64,000 nucleotides of DNA, from positions 62,245,367 to 62,309,366 of the forward strand of contig CM060173.1 of NCBI GenBank assembly GCA_030549775.1, in the 5' to 3' direction. A model generated the notes under the pieces. The model was not told the DNA's origin, searched no databases, and worked only from the letters and a program-made list of their open reading frames with translations. A program made the position numbers and the translations under genes. Positions 24,294 through 39,200 of the stretch are shown in pieces (within the stretch, counting starts at the first letter, position 1; each line of letters begins with the position of its first letter). This DNA comes from Tamarix chinensis. Its lineage: Eukaryota > Streptophyta > Magnoliopsida > Caryophyllales > Tamaricaceae.

Positions 24294-27200
24294 CTACAGT
24301 CATTAATTTAGTGAAATAAGTAAACTGACGAAACCATTTGATGCAACCAGCAAATATCATATTTCATGTAGCAGCATGTTATCTGAAAAAGCTAGAAAAA
24401 TATTTTGGTTGTTAACGTTCACTGGTAGCTAAATTATACTCAAGTTGCTGCGCGCCACAGCACAGTACATGCAGTCTTACTTGTCCATACAACAATCCAT
24501 ATCCTCACTTCATATTGCATTTCCCACACTAGTATACGCATTTGAGATGAGGGGACTGAATTATTTTTCCAGAAAGCATCTCCACCCAATTGAATACTTA
24601 CATAAAATCTGGACAATGACAGTACTTCATATTGCATTTCCCACACAACTTGTCCAATATCATCATAACAATTTATGTTCAGGAATGCGTTGTATAGTAG
24701 CACAAGACACAGCCATCTAAATGTTTCTCTCACCTGGCGTTTGTTCATCACTGTTGATGGCAAAGGTTGTTTGTTAGTTATATCAAACCAAGCAGGTTCC
24801 CCGTTGCCATGCCGCCTCAGCCAATTTCGAAATTCCAAGACAAAGCGATCAGCCTGGGTGGGCGTAAAAGTGATCTTTGTGTACTGCTTATTTACGTCAG
24901 ATCCCTCGGTTGATTTTGACTGAAAGAACTTTTCTTGACCTTGAAGTACAATCATGTCTCCATCATACACTTTATTTGACGTCCAATGTTCAAGCCATCT
25001 AGGAACAACCTGATGAATGAACGAGAGAATTATACGAGGATAGTTTGCTATTAGTAAGACCAACCACAGAATATGATTTGGAAGAGAATGCACCCCAGGT
25101 GCGCACACGGAGCAGGGTTTTTCGTCAAATAATAAAAGTCAAATACCTGACTTATTTTACACAATAAACATTGTTACAAGTGAATATAAAGTGATACAAC
25201 CAAAGATCCAGTGTCCTGATTTTCAGTTACTCTGCAGTGGTAAACTTGGATATCAAGAGGTAGTCGTATCCCAAAGCCCATCGCCAAGCCATGTGGATAC
25301 ACCTCTTTCAATATATTCTGCAGGCCCAGTGACCCAGTTTTAATCCTAAGGCATTTGACTTGACTTTATTAATAAGTAGAAGACCTTAATTTTATATAGT
25401 TGGAGGGCCTTAGTTAATAAGCCTATTAATGTATTAGGATTTATGGGTCCTATTAATAAGAGGTTCTGTACGCTATTTAGTAGGGCGTAAGTGTGGCAAC
25501 TTGTATTAGCCCATAAATTAGAGGCTAGGACTTTAATAATAGATTACCCCAGCCACCTTTTTTGATCTCTTTCTTCTCTCTCTCTCTGGTATGTGCTGAC
25601 CCCCTTCTGAAACTAGTTGCCACTGACCGGTCCCTGGCCCTCTCTCCGTCTCCCCCATCTCACTCTCTCGCACTATGCATAAGAGCAAGATATCCACCCA
25701 CACACCCTCTTCTACTCCAATTCAACCCCTCCATCATCCTACTACCAGATCCATAACTAGAGGCCATACCATTCAATCTTTGTGCCCTCACCCTGGACGT
25801 GAAAGTGTGTTGATGCACATTGGCTTGCTTTTGAATATTGTTTGCTTGTTCAACAATGTGAATTCCTAGCCATTCTTCTTAACCTTCAAAATTTTCTTGT
25901 ATGGCCGGTGAGAGACCATCGTTCTTTCAACGCCACTCATGCAGCAGACTACTCGCAAGCCACCTTCATTGCTTACCTGATACCACAAAAACTCATTAAC
26001 AACCCCTGCTAAAAGCTTCCACACATTAGGCTTTCAAAAAGCTACCTTGGTGCTTGGCAGCCACAACCTATTTCCCATCATCCCCAACCTTTGTTGCCCA
26101 GACAGAGACGTGACCTGCTAAATAAGGATCCTAGAGTCAAAGTATTTGTGTTCTTCAGATTTGAAATAAGTAAGTCAAGCGACATATTGACTACATTAAA
26201 AAAAAAGCTTGTTCTTGTTTTGTTTTCAACATGGTCAAGAATGCAAACTTTTAAGGGCTTGTTTGGTACGGGGTAAAAGGGTTGGAAAACATTCCCCCTA
26301 CTTTTTGTCTTTTATGTCAAATATCTAAAAATAATAAAAATATTTTCAATGAAATACCTATTTAAGATCAAATTAAAATTTAAAACAGATATTTATCCGA
26401 AAGAAATTCTTTAATTTTCAAAAATATTATACAAGACATGTAAAATACGAGAGTAATTTTTCTGCCCCTATTACCCCGATACCAAACGAGCACTAAGCCA
26501 TACAAATGAAGGTCAATGAATTAGCCAAGGCTCAAGTGTTTGTTGAGGCTTGCATTAACAAACTTAAGGCACCTAACATAGTTTCCTTTATTCATGGTCA
26601 AGGTAAGAAAAGGGACAATAGTATTATTGTTCCTTCCACTGCATTTACAATCATCCAAAGTATTATCATTCAAACTCACATCCAACATAGTTCCCTCCGA
26701 AATATTAAGTAAATATTAGCCTTCTGGATCTTGATGGCAAAGAATACCCAAAAAAAATGTTTGAATGGTTCAATACGGATGAAAATGTGTTCTCTCAAAG
26801 AAGGGAAAGGAGAAAGTCCGATGCCTCACTTGCTTCACTAGCTATGAAAGTTCCTGGTTGAGCAACCATAACTACCAGAACCAGTTCCATAGACTTGACT
26901 TGATGGTTGACAACGATGGTCAAATAGTCCACTACCCTCAACTAAGAGCAAAACTTATACTCCCAATTTAGCAAGTTGTCACATGTGCCTTTGAATAGAA
27001 CACAACGAAGACGTCCATTAAAGTTCAAAAGTAGAAGTGTTCACTATACTCACCATGCCACCTTTTTTAATCTTTCATTTTATTATTATTATTATTATTT
27101 TTTGTGATTACTGATGTAGAAAATAAGACTAGCTTTATAAAAAGGCTTATGGATGGTTTGCTAGTCCCTTAAACATGACAGTTCCAATAATGCCCTCTGT

Positions 27201-30200
27201 GTGAATCTCCTGCAAATGTTGATTTGATTAAGACTTCTGACATGTCCCCGAAGGTAAGAGTACTAGCAGACCCTCATGTTTGCAATCTGATAGACCTAGA
27301 GCTAGCGTCCATAGTGTGGATCTTTGTGAGTGCTTGGGCCATGAAGATAAATGTGTTGACGAGGATATCACTATTCTCTCTTAAGTTTGAGATCAAACAT
27401 TCTCTAACGAAGGAAAATGATGCAACCTACTTTCCATCTCATCATATGGCCTAAAATCTTAAGCCTAAGTCATCTACAAGTCCATAGGTAAGAAGGTTTA
27501 GGTCAACGTTCATAAAATTCTTTCTGTAGGTCTTGTATCCCTAAGAGACTTAGGAGCATTGGTGAAGATTTAGTTGATATGATTTTATTTTATTATGTGA
27601 TTTGTAACATACCAATTTTGGCACTACATACTACTTTGGTCAATATATGAAACTAGGCTTGTAATCTCACTTTTTTTTCAATATAATTAAGTGATTGTTT
27701 GGAGCTATTTATCAAAAGTAGTTATCTTGGATAACTACTTATTTTGAGAAATTTTTAGTTTAAAAAATTCTAAAATAAGCAGTTATGTTAGATAACTACT
27801 TTTGATAAATAACTTCAAGCAAGCTATAAATAATGAATTGATTGAAGAGTTTGGTTTATAAAGTTGCGAATTCTTTGTTATACTGCATCATCTTCATAGC
27901 CCTTTTTTTGTGAGCTTCGGACATTTTTGGTCACATGATCTCATCAATCACCCTTTTGGCTGTAACAATAAAATATTCATGGGTTTCCTCTAAATCAAGC
28001 TCAAAACACATTTTGAACTCACACAGATGCAGATGCATGGCTCTTCTTCCTTCCTTTATTCTTATGGTACCACTGTTGTTTTAGCTTCAGATATGGTGAT
28101 CCAAGGTGAATGAAGACATTTAATCGGCCATCTTTCTTCTTGTTTGATCCCTCCTTGTAAACTACCAGGTATGAGCAACAGAGAGAAAGCATATTTTGGG
28201 CACAATATCATTGCATAGTGAGTGAAAGGCTTTGTTTCAGACTAACACATGGAAAGGATAAAAACAAGTGGCAGGGAATCATAGTATAAGATTGAGGATC
28301 ATTACAATATCAAGGAAAATTTACGGTTAGAAAGACGAGAATAGCAGGGATGAGAGTGTTCCAATGCATTTAATGCTCTCTATCGATTGTCCTACTATAC
28401 TGTTTAATGTTGATATTATGGTTCTAAGAAAACTCAGTAGATGATGCTGGATGGATTCCCCTTAAGCCCCTGGATTACTTAGTGTGATGTCTGCTGAAAA
28501 AAATCCATTTGCCAGACACAATGAAAAGGCTTCTCGGTATTGCAGACACTGTTAAGGCGTATCAGATCACTAGATATAGACTAAAAGAAGCACAAAGAAA
28601 ACAGGAGCTTGTAGATAGCAAAAAAAACATTGCAACCATGAGTAGGAACAACAAGAAAGAAAGCAGAGACTAAAACTTACTTGCCACCAAGCAGGACCTG
28701 GCACTGTGAACTGGAAAAAGTTTCGAGCACTGCAAACAATTGAGCGTGTCTTCCCAGGAGCCATTGGTATATTGAAGGAACAGATCCATATGGTCCACTT
28801 CTGATCACCAACCAATGGTAGCTTCGTATCTATCTCTATCCTAAAATATGTTCCAAAAAAAAGGAAAGTGAGAAAGAGGAAAGACAAAACCACTTCTACA
28901 CTACAATCAAGAAAATCAAAATCATTGTGGCATGATCAATAAGTGCTCATGTTTTTAGCCAATGTTAAATATTATAGAATAGACCTACATGTCAAATACT
29001 ATAGAGGATAAGCCTCAAGTAGTGGAGTTTGGATTCCTTGCTAATTCTCCTAATTTTTGATATCGCCCTCATCATAACAATATTTGCATCAAAACACTCT
29101 TGCTCCAATTATAAAGCATAATCTCATTCTCGTATTATTATTGAATAGCTCACTAAACTAAGTTACCCTTTTTCTATTAAAGTATTCCCAACCTCCAATA
29201 AGAACCCTTCGACCTTCTTTTATTTTCCTACTTTGACCTCAAATTTCCAAATTCTCCCATGGGTATACTTTCTATTTTTTTCCCTTGGATTCTTACATTT
29301 AATACACCTTGCCAAGTTGAGATGTTTTTTTGGTTGTTTTTTCCCCTGCTCTTGACTTACCCGGCCAGCAAATTTGTTGCTCCGTATCCTAGTACCTAAA
29401 CGTCTATAAAGATCTTACCATGCACTTGCCTACGAAGCACTCACTATCTCCTTGACCTCATTTCAGCTTCTGTATCCTATTCCATGTATTCACTATGTCT
29501 GATTGAATATCAATCATTATAGCAAACCTTAATTGGACTCGATATGCATTTGGGGAAACACATGTGAAACATGCCGACACAGAAAAGCCGCTTAGAGGTG
29601 GGAACATGAAACAATAGAAAAAAAATGTTAACAAGCCACTAGCTTGTGAGAGAGTTGCGGACTATTTCTGAAGAACCGGAGAATATCGCTCAAGGAGATT
29701 CAAACGTGGAACCTAAGTTACCCAGACTTCTTAGTCTTATTCAATAGGCTAAAAACACTTCAGTTATTAAAAAATGAGGATGGAGATACAGATACAGCCA
29801 ATTAATAAAGAAAGTTCGGCTTTTAAAATGAGCAATTGAACATGTGCAACGAACTTACTTGTTTATATAATAACATGGGGCAACAAATTTTGCACTGATA
29901 CGAGGTTTATCATCATTTGCACCAGAATACCCCCAAGGACCACTTTTCTCCACTTTAAATGGCAAAGGCTTAGCTCTGTCCCTTCTTCCTGTAACCTGTG
30001 CATTTCCATAAGGAACAATGATGTGGCCTTGAGAAAAATGAAACAATAGACAAGGAAAGCTATGACGAAAACCATTCTGAAATTCAGAAAGATTGATGTT
30101 ATGTTTTGTTGTCAGATTAGTTTACTAACACAAGAAAGAGAAAAAAGGTAGCTGGGATTTTATCTCCAGAGTAATGGTTGAATCAGTACATCTCTGTTCA

Positions 30201-33200
30201 GATTAGAAGAAATTATGCATGGGTATGAACCAGCTAGTACAGCAATAGCAGACTTACAAAGACTCCTTATGAATCACATCAGATGTACAAGAACAAGAAT
30301 AATGACTAAAATGGCCGTTTACCATTATGCGGCAGAATCTATACAGTAGTTATAGATGTGTACACACGCTAGAGGAGCAAAAAGCAGGACAAGCTTCAAG
30401 AAAGAATAAATATACCGTATGATGAGCAAAATCGATGTGTGACGGATCAGCAACATTTTCCATGAGGGTATCATAGCCATAATACAAATCCCGCTGAATT
30501 GTCACCGTAGCAAACTCTGGCTTGTCAAAGTCATCTGGTAACCTATAAACGACAAACACAAAAATTAGAATGAACAGAGTACTAAAGTAGGATCAAGAAC
30601 TTGAAATTCAACAATGATGAATTTATTAATCAGAAAATTTGTAGACAGTGCAAAATCATCCACAAATGCATGCTGTTCCAAGTTTGTTGGCTCATTGCTT
30701 TCTCTACTACTATAGCAAATATTCTATATTTCAAGTGTGGAATTTCTTCAGCATTCGCTGAATATATATATTTCTGCATTAGTCCTATTATTTATTACTG
30801 TTTGGAGATACTTTTGGTTCAGCTGCAAGGTCATCTTGGCATTTTCCTAGTATGAATTTTATAATTCCCTAACAAGAATGATAAAAAGCGGTCCCGTAGT
30901 AAATGAACGAAAAATGAATGCCTATTCAACATCCTCAGTTGCCCTACTCAAATTATATATTGTATGTACGTGTTCCATACAGTTAGTTGCTCTATAACAA
31001 TAGTAGTGAGTCTGTTAGATAAAAACGAGGAGGAAAATGATGGAGTAACTTTATTGATAGACTACAGCTCAGTGAACTACAAACAGGACTTCAAGGGCCT
31101 GAATCCTCCACAAATCCCTAATACCTCCCTCTCTCCTCTACTCCCACAGGCCTATATAGACCCCCCCCCCCCCAAAAAAAAAGCAGAAAATCACCCCACC
31201 TCACAGATCCCCACGCCGCAACTAATTTCTGTTATTTCGCTCCTGCAAGGACCACCTAGCCCATACCCAGCCCATTAGCCTTAACGACTCTTCCTAACAT
31301 AAGTATATTTAGCAACAGGCCTATCAACACTCCCCTCCCAAACTTTCACCCTGTCCTCAAGGTGGAAGGCAGGGAATTGTGTGTTCATTGCCTCAAATCC
31401 TTCCCAAGAAGCTTAAAATTCCGGAAGTCCGATCCACTTCACCAAGACCTCAAGCTACCCTCTCCGTTTGTAATGCAGACCCCTGACTTCTTCTGGCTGC
31501 ATTTGCCATTTCAGATTTTCAGTAAGTGTGACAGGGAATGGATGAGGTTGCTGTTCAGAACCCACAGACAGCTTCAGCATCGAAACATGGAAGACTGAGT
31601 AAATAGGCATTGATTTAGGCAACTCTTAACTTGTAAGCTACCTAACCCACCTTGCTTATCACCTGATACAGCCCAAAGGATTGGGAGGCTAGCTTTTCAT
31701 TCATCCTCTTACCCAAGGATTGTTGCCTATATGGTTCGAGCTTCACATAGGCTCAATCCCCCACACTTCCAAATTGACACCCCTTCTCTTGCGGTCTGTA
31801 GTGGCTTTCATGATCCTTTTGTGAATGCTCCAAATGCTACTTTAACTCTTCTAATACCAAGTCTCGCTTCTGTAGTTCCTCATCTACTGCCTCAAATGAA
31901 GCAGCCTCCCATTCATAGCGAATTAGAGTGGGTGGTTGTCAATCGTACATTACGGTGAAGGGCATTGTATGCGTGTTAACACGGTAGGACATATTGCACT
32001 AGAATTCTGCCCACAAGACCCATTTCACCCATTGTTTAGGCTTGTCCTTGGCAAATCACCAGAGGAAGGTTCCAAGGGTCCGGTTGACTACTTCAATCTG
32101 TCCATCCAACTGTGGATGATAGGAGGTGCTATATTTCAGGTCCGTGCCTTGTTATCGAAAGAATTCTTGCCAAAAGTGACTAATAAACACCTTGTCTCTA
32201 TCAGAAACTATAAAGTGGGGTATCCCAAGCAAACGAACCACTTGTTTGACGAACACTACTGCGGTAGATTGAGCTATGAAGGGGTGTTCAACCAGAATAA
32301 AACGGGCATACTCACTCAAGCGATCCACCACCACCAACAAACAACTATACCCTTCTGCATGCAGCAACCCTTCCATAAAATCCATACTAACATCATCGCA
32401 AATTTGATTAGGGGGTGTAGTAAGCCTGCAGGTGATAGGGACAAGGTCTTGTTCTATTGGCAAACAGCACACCGATCGAAAAATTGGTGGATATCCCTCC
32501 TCATGTCATGCTAAAATACCTCCCTGACCGCACACCGTTACGTCTTCAATACCCCTCGAACGCCCTTCCACGTTGCATCCATGGAACTCAGCCAAGATGA
32601 GCGGGATGTACTTTGAGTTTTGGGGCAACATTAAATGTCCTTTGTACCACAACTAACCCTATAGCACGTCTACCCATCTTTCGTAGTGGATGTGTACAAC
32701 AACTCTCTTTTGATCTTCCTGAATCGTGAATCTGTATCAATCTCAACTAGAATGTCCCATTATGGACACTACAATGGAGAATAAGAGCCCACTAATCTCA
32801 ACTTGTTGTGACAATGCATCTACAGCTCCATTAACCTTGCCTGCCTTGTACTACATAGTTTTGTTACCCATTTCAACTTTTCTTCTAGCAAAATTCGTTG
32901 CTTTAAGAGAAATTTCAAACTCTTCTGATCAATGCGCACAACAAACTTACGCCCCAGTATGTAGTGTCTATTTTTTTTTTTACAGACAGTACAATCGCCA
33001 TAAGCTCTCTTTCATACACTGATTTCAGCCTTGTCCTACATCCCAAAACTTGACTGAAATAAGCAATGGGACACTTGTCCTACATTAAGACAACCCCCAA
33101 TCCAACTACAGAGGTATCTGTCTCTAGTATGAACACCTTAGAGAAATAGGGTAACGCCAAAATAGGTACAGAAGTCATGGCCAGCTTCAAAGCCTCAAAG

Positions 33201-36200
33201 GTTTGCTGATCCACTAGGTTCCACCTAAATAGATCCTTTTCTAGTTGGTCAGTTAGAAGAGCTACCAACTTAGTCGTGCCAAGTGCCCATATCCCTTTAC
33301 AAATTTGCGATAATACCTCGTTATCCCTAAGAAACCCCTCAATTCTTCAAAATTCTTTGGAATAGGCCAATCCAGCATAGCCTTCACCTTTATTGGATTT
33401 GCTGCCACACCCTCCACAAATAAAATATGCCCTAAGTACTCCAATTTTTTCGAAACAACACAAGCACTTTTTAGCGTTGATGAACAGAGTGTTCCCGTAG
33501 TATTTTCATCACCTTTGATATCGTAAATACTATAGACGAAGATATCGTAAAAAAATACTAGTACACACTTATGCAAGTGTGGACGAAATACCTAATTCAT
33601 CAAGACCTGGAATGTGGAAGGTGCATTAGTTAAGCCAAAAGGCATGACCAACAACTCGTAATTCCCTTCATGTGTCCTAATGTTATCTTGGGTATATCCA
33701 CTAAATTGACTCAAATCTAATGACACCCATATCATAAATCCAACTTCATAAAAAAACACTACCCCATAGAATTCATCCAACAACTCATCGATTACCAGTA
33801 TCGAAAATCTATCCAAAACTGTTTCCCAATTCAAGGCTCTTAGTCCATGCAGAAGTGCCACCCTCCATCCTTCTTTTTCAACCAAGAATACCGGGCTTGA
33901 TTAAGTGTTGTGGCTAGGGTGAAAGAACCCAACAGCTAACATGTATCCCACCATTGTCTCAATTTCATTCCTCTACACATGTGGGTATCTGTGTGGCCAC
34001 ACACTAATAGGACCAATACCCGACTTGAGTTCATTTTGATGGTTCCATTCCAGCACCAGTGGGAGCACAGAAGGCTTAGCCATCAAATCAAAAAAAACCC
34101 TCACAACTGTCGTTATCAGCTATCTGTGTAAGAAAAGAGGACTCGGGTGCTTCCTTATACAACTCACCTAAGGAATTCAACTCAATTAAGATCTCTGACC
34201 CACCTTCCGAATTATCTTCACCATTGCTCACGGTGATACTTGGGTACAACAGAGATTTGGTTCTCCCCTCAGTGGCACCGATGTGGTACCCAACACAAAC
34301 TTCATCACTAAGGTCATCCCATTAACCCAAGTCATTCCCAATTTTCCCATCCACTGCTTTTCAAGGATGACATCAGCATTACCCAGCTCGATCGGCAAAA
34401 AGTCCTTAATAACCTCCACTTCTCGTAATGTCAATCGCACACCATTACATATCCCCAGAGCAGTAATCAAACTTCCAATACCTAACAAGATGCCATATTC
34501 CCCCGGTATGGTTGTTTTGTAACCCCAAGTGCTTGACAATATTAAGGGAAATAAAATTGAGTCGCCCTACAATCAATAATAACCACGACCAACTTATCCT
34601 TTATACTACCCTAGAGCTTCATGGTATGGGGATTGCTAAAAACCACCACTAAGTTCAAAGATACTTCCACAACACCCTGATGCGTCACCTCTGGCCAAGG
34701 CTACCATCTCTTGTAGGTGCCTCCAATCTCCTTCTGCCGCCACCTTAGGGTTTGCCATCTCAGCTATGAACTCTTCAACTTCGATGGGGTCAGCCTCTTC
34801 AACTAGAGGATTCGATTTTTACACACAACCTGGGCCAAACTTCTCAGCACATTTGAAACAGAGCCCCTTACCTTGGCAGCAAGCTATTTCAGCGTCCGAG
34901 AGTTGCTGATAGGTGTTTGAGCCACAACCATACTTGTCACCTTCTAATTGCATCAAAGGAGGGAGTGCTGAGGAGCGAGGAGGGATGTGGTTCTTTGTGA
35001 ACGTAGTAGGGCCTATTAAGGTTTTATGACCCGGTTGCATTTCCCAAATCCAATACCCGATTTAGCACTTATTTGCCCTGACCCGAATCTAGCTAATTCC
35101 TCAAGGATGACCTGTTGCTTATCCTCCACCATTTGGGTCTCCATTAATTTGTCCAACCCATGTGGTTTCATCATCCTAACTTCCGCCCATATGTTGGGTT
35201 TCATCCTATTCAAGAACTTGCTCTCTACCACCTCAGCTGGTAGTCGACCTTGCAATGGTAAGGCTAATAGCTCAAACTTCTCAACAAACTCCTCCACCAT
35301 CCCTTCTTGTTGGCCAGAAACTTCTCACAAAAGGATCCCTCATGCTTAGGCAGAAACGCATTAGTAGTGTCTCTTTAAAACTCTTCCTGGGATGGAAGCG
35401 TCAACTCTCTTCGACATATTAGTACCAAGCCAAAGCTCGATCCTCTATAACCATGGTTGTTGCTTCCAATTTTTCACCTCCACTAACCTAATTGAGACCA
35501 AAATAATGATCGACCTTGAAGAGCCACCCATCCAAATCAAAACCTGTAATACCCCATCCTACAATCCTTCAAATTGTATTTAAAATTATGTTGATATAAA
35601 CTAGATGAATTTTGTTTTTGAAAAGTGCTTAAAATTTTAATAAAGTTGTGAATTTCAAACGCACCGATCAACTGGTTTGCACAATTGATTGACTAGTATG
35701 TCAAGAGCTGGCAATTTTATTTCCCGATAAACCAGTGGACTGTTTTTCTCAAACCAATCAAATAATTATCCTACGATTTCATATCCTTTTCTGATTTTAA
35801 TTTAAATATCTTTCCAATATTTATGAAAACTTCTAATTATAATCTATTTGTGTTAATAAGCATATTTTGGTGCTTTGGGATCATTTTTATATTATTTAGA
35901 TCACTCTATGATTTTATTTAGCTAAATTTCCCCATAAATACTTTTTGAGGCATATCTCACCTTCTCTCTTCTCCCTCAGTCTCCTCTCTTTTTTGGCAGC
36001 CATGACTGCATGTTTAACTTTCTACACCACTCCCCTGACCTACCAAACTTCTACCATGTCTTTTCCTAATCACACCTTACCTCCCTTATCTCAACTTATG
36101 ATATTCTTACACTTTGGGTTGCCCACACTCAACCTTAGTCATACGACCAACACTTCCCTCCTATACATCTCATTTTTAATTCAATTCACTCCCTATCATC

Positions 36201-39200
36201 TACATTTGCTAATTCTCTCCCTTTTCCTTCGTGAAAATTTCCCAAGTGTTGGGCACTCTCCACTTTCACTCTCTTTTCTTCTTTGCTGGGAAAACAAATG
36301 CTAACCTCTTGTTCCCTATCCTTTGGTTGAAATTATTATCGCCTCTCGTTCACTAAGCAAGGAAGGGTTAAAATTTTGAGAAAGGTTGAAGACCATAGAT
36401 TTTTGGTTTTAGGTTTCAATTATGACAAAATGTTGTGTTGCATCATTTTCCTTCTTTTTTTTTATTTCGTTTTTATTAAGTTTTGAAAAGGAGTTTTAAT
36501 GGCTTCAATTCTTGATTTCCTTAGGAATTGAGGTCCTTGTAGATAACCATCAAATTAGGAGTATTTTATGCTAGAAGAATTGTTTGAAGGTAGGGAATTA
36601 TTATCTTTAATATGAATAAGGTCTTTTGTTGCTTATTGTGGTTTCATGTTTTTGGTGTATTTCTGTGTTGAGAATGGGTTAATTATATTCTACGATCCAA
36701 TCATATGGTAGAATTTTCTCTTTTTATATTTAAGCAAATTTTAGGTTCCCTAATATTATGCATAATTTTTGCAATTTTTAGCATAATTTTGTTTAATGCC
36801 AATATTACCATGTATCCATATGATTCTATGTGTGCAACATGTCTTGTTATGTATTTTATGGCATAAAAGCATGCTAGGATTAATATGGTAAATTTAGGTG
36901 AAATTTTAGTATATGGATCATAGGTCTAGGTGTTGTTTTTCCCAGACCAATCGATCGGTTCGTTGGACCAATCGACTAGTAGTGTGAACAATCGCGGCTG
37001 GTCGTAAGATCGATTGGTTCAATGAACCAGACGACTAATTCTCATAAGCAGTTGGTCGGTTTTCCAAACCCATTGACCCGTTACCTTGTAGCCCGAGTGG
37101 TTTAACCTCTATTTAAACCCATCGAACGGTTTAGTCAAACCCATTGACTGGTTCCTATGAACAGTAGATCGATGGGACCAACCTTGGGATCGGTCGACTG
37201 GTTTGCCTGTATTTCACCATGTTTGTTTGTTAACTATTGCTCTTCCTTTACGCCTTCTATATTAATGTTTCCATGTCATTATAACATTTTATTCTTGATT
37301 TCAACCATGATCACCCTAAAATTAATATGGATCAAAATGATGATATTTGGGCCTTGAATTGGTTAAGTTTAGTGTCATCTCTAAACACCCCATTGGTGGC
37401 TTATATGCCTTGTGGTGTGTTTGGTGCTATCCCTTGGAGACACTCAATTTGGACAGCAATGGAATTAATTTGTGATTTATGATATCCCTTGGTAATTAAT
37501 AAATAATAGAATAAGATTTAGTTTAAGCCTTTTTCTCCGATTCTCGAGGTAGCCAGCTGGGAGTTAATGGACAGGTCGCCCTGTGTTTTATATTTCACTC
37601 GGTACCTATTTCCTTCTCTACCAAGTTACGGTCAATAGAGGATATGTGTATATCTTTGAGGTATAGGTTTATACTATGGCAAACCAGTGTGGCATCTATG
37701 TCCAATTCAGGTGGGTGAGGTATCCCAATATAAATTCCCTGAAACTTCGTATTATCCATTACTTAAGCAAGTGTGGTGTCCCAACTTTTAGCCCTTGCAA
37801 CAGAGGCATTCAAGGTGTGGTGGGTGAGATATCCCAATACAAACTCCATTGATGTACTTCAACATGTGTGGTGGGTGTTGTATTCCATGGTGTGTTAGCC
37901 CTCACGGCAGGTGCACTCGGCGTATAGTGGGTGTAGTATCTCTGAAGAAAAATTCCTTCGATGTATCCTAACCTCGTGTGGCGGGTGCGGTATCCCATTG
38001 TATGTCTATGCTGCCATGACTTCTGTTCATGGTAAAGGACTGGGTATGGTCAAACGGATTATTTAATAGCTGAAAATTATGTGATCACTAAAGAAAGATT
38101 TATAATATGGTTTACATTATGTGGTTATGATGTATTTAATGTATTATTATTCTTCCATAATCTCTATACAAGCATGCCTTGTTATATTACTACCATGAGC
38201 CTAAGTGTTATTTTATGTTAGTGTGCTTATCACTATGCTACTATATGACTTTAATGTGCCACGTGAGCCCTTACCATATTTTAGGTAGTCTGTTTATTAG
38301 TACTTTACAGTACTAGTACTATATTTGTGTAGTTCCTGTGATGATCTGACTTTTGGTCCAGTGAGCAAAGGACAATTTGTAGAAATATGATTCTCAGCTG
38401 GAGTATGTTGAAGATAATGCCGTGGGTTAGTAGCTGCCCATTGCTTGGGAATTCGAGAGTTACTTTTCCATTTAGTTAAGGGTTAGGCTAACCTGTTAGA
38501 TGTACTTTCACCCACTGTGTTGGGATTTTTTTTATTCTTTCCGAGTATTTAAACTCTTAGCTTTGATTCTTGTATTTGGATTTCTAAACTCTCTCTTTTA
38601 TCTATAATACCATTCTCTCCATGTTAATATAGAATTGTGGTATTGTTAGTTGAGCATGCATTTTTCACAATTATTCCATTTTGCCTTGCATCAGGTATAG
38701 GCTAGATGATGATTAGACCTCGCTCATCGTTGATATGGCGGTAACATTTTCTGATTTTAGTTTTGCAAACATTTCCGCATTTATCTTTACAACGAAATTT
38801 TCTAGTACAAAATTTAGGGGTGTTACAAAACTATCAAAAATGGGGAACTCCATCTGTTGAGGAGGCTTGAATTCACTTTGATCCTCTATGATGATGGGCA
38901 GAGTGATTTTCTCATCATTTTCCCTCTGTTTCCTCACGTCTCGAGTCAAAGATCCGCCCCTTCCACCTTGAGTGCTTAGGAAATGTCTTCCATCCACTTT
39001 TCCATACATCCCTTCCATCCCTTGAAATCACTACTGGCCTTCTTACAATCCTCCTGCGTTACATTTGACTTCTCCAACATATCAACTTCTTGGCCATTTG
39101 GATCAAAGGTTGCTCTGATACCAAATTGCTAGACTAAAACGAGGAAAGACAAATTGAGGATGATGATGAAAGAGTAAGTGTATTGATAGACTATAGCTTA

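Larger units (their letters stand above)
25010..28680. other. PTC52 intron 5 (3.7 kb)
   Basis: Between exons 6 and 5. It contains two MITEs (26255-26493 and 27691-27826), a pyrimidine-rich patch (about 25555-25700) and a gene-like but unrecognised open stretch at 26506-26870. The rest is unclassified. Confidence 0.8.

Noticed and set aside
24440..24733. Continuation of the exon 6 frame into intron 6
   Set aside because: The family sequence stops at the GTGAGA donor and resumes at the AG acceptor before 24293; the read-through residues match nothing in PTC52 relatives.
31936..32514. Plus-strand 192-codon frame
   Set aside because: Opposite the gypsy integrase on the minus strand, which has clear catalytic-core motifs.
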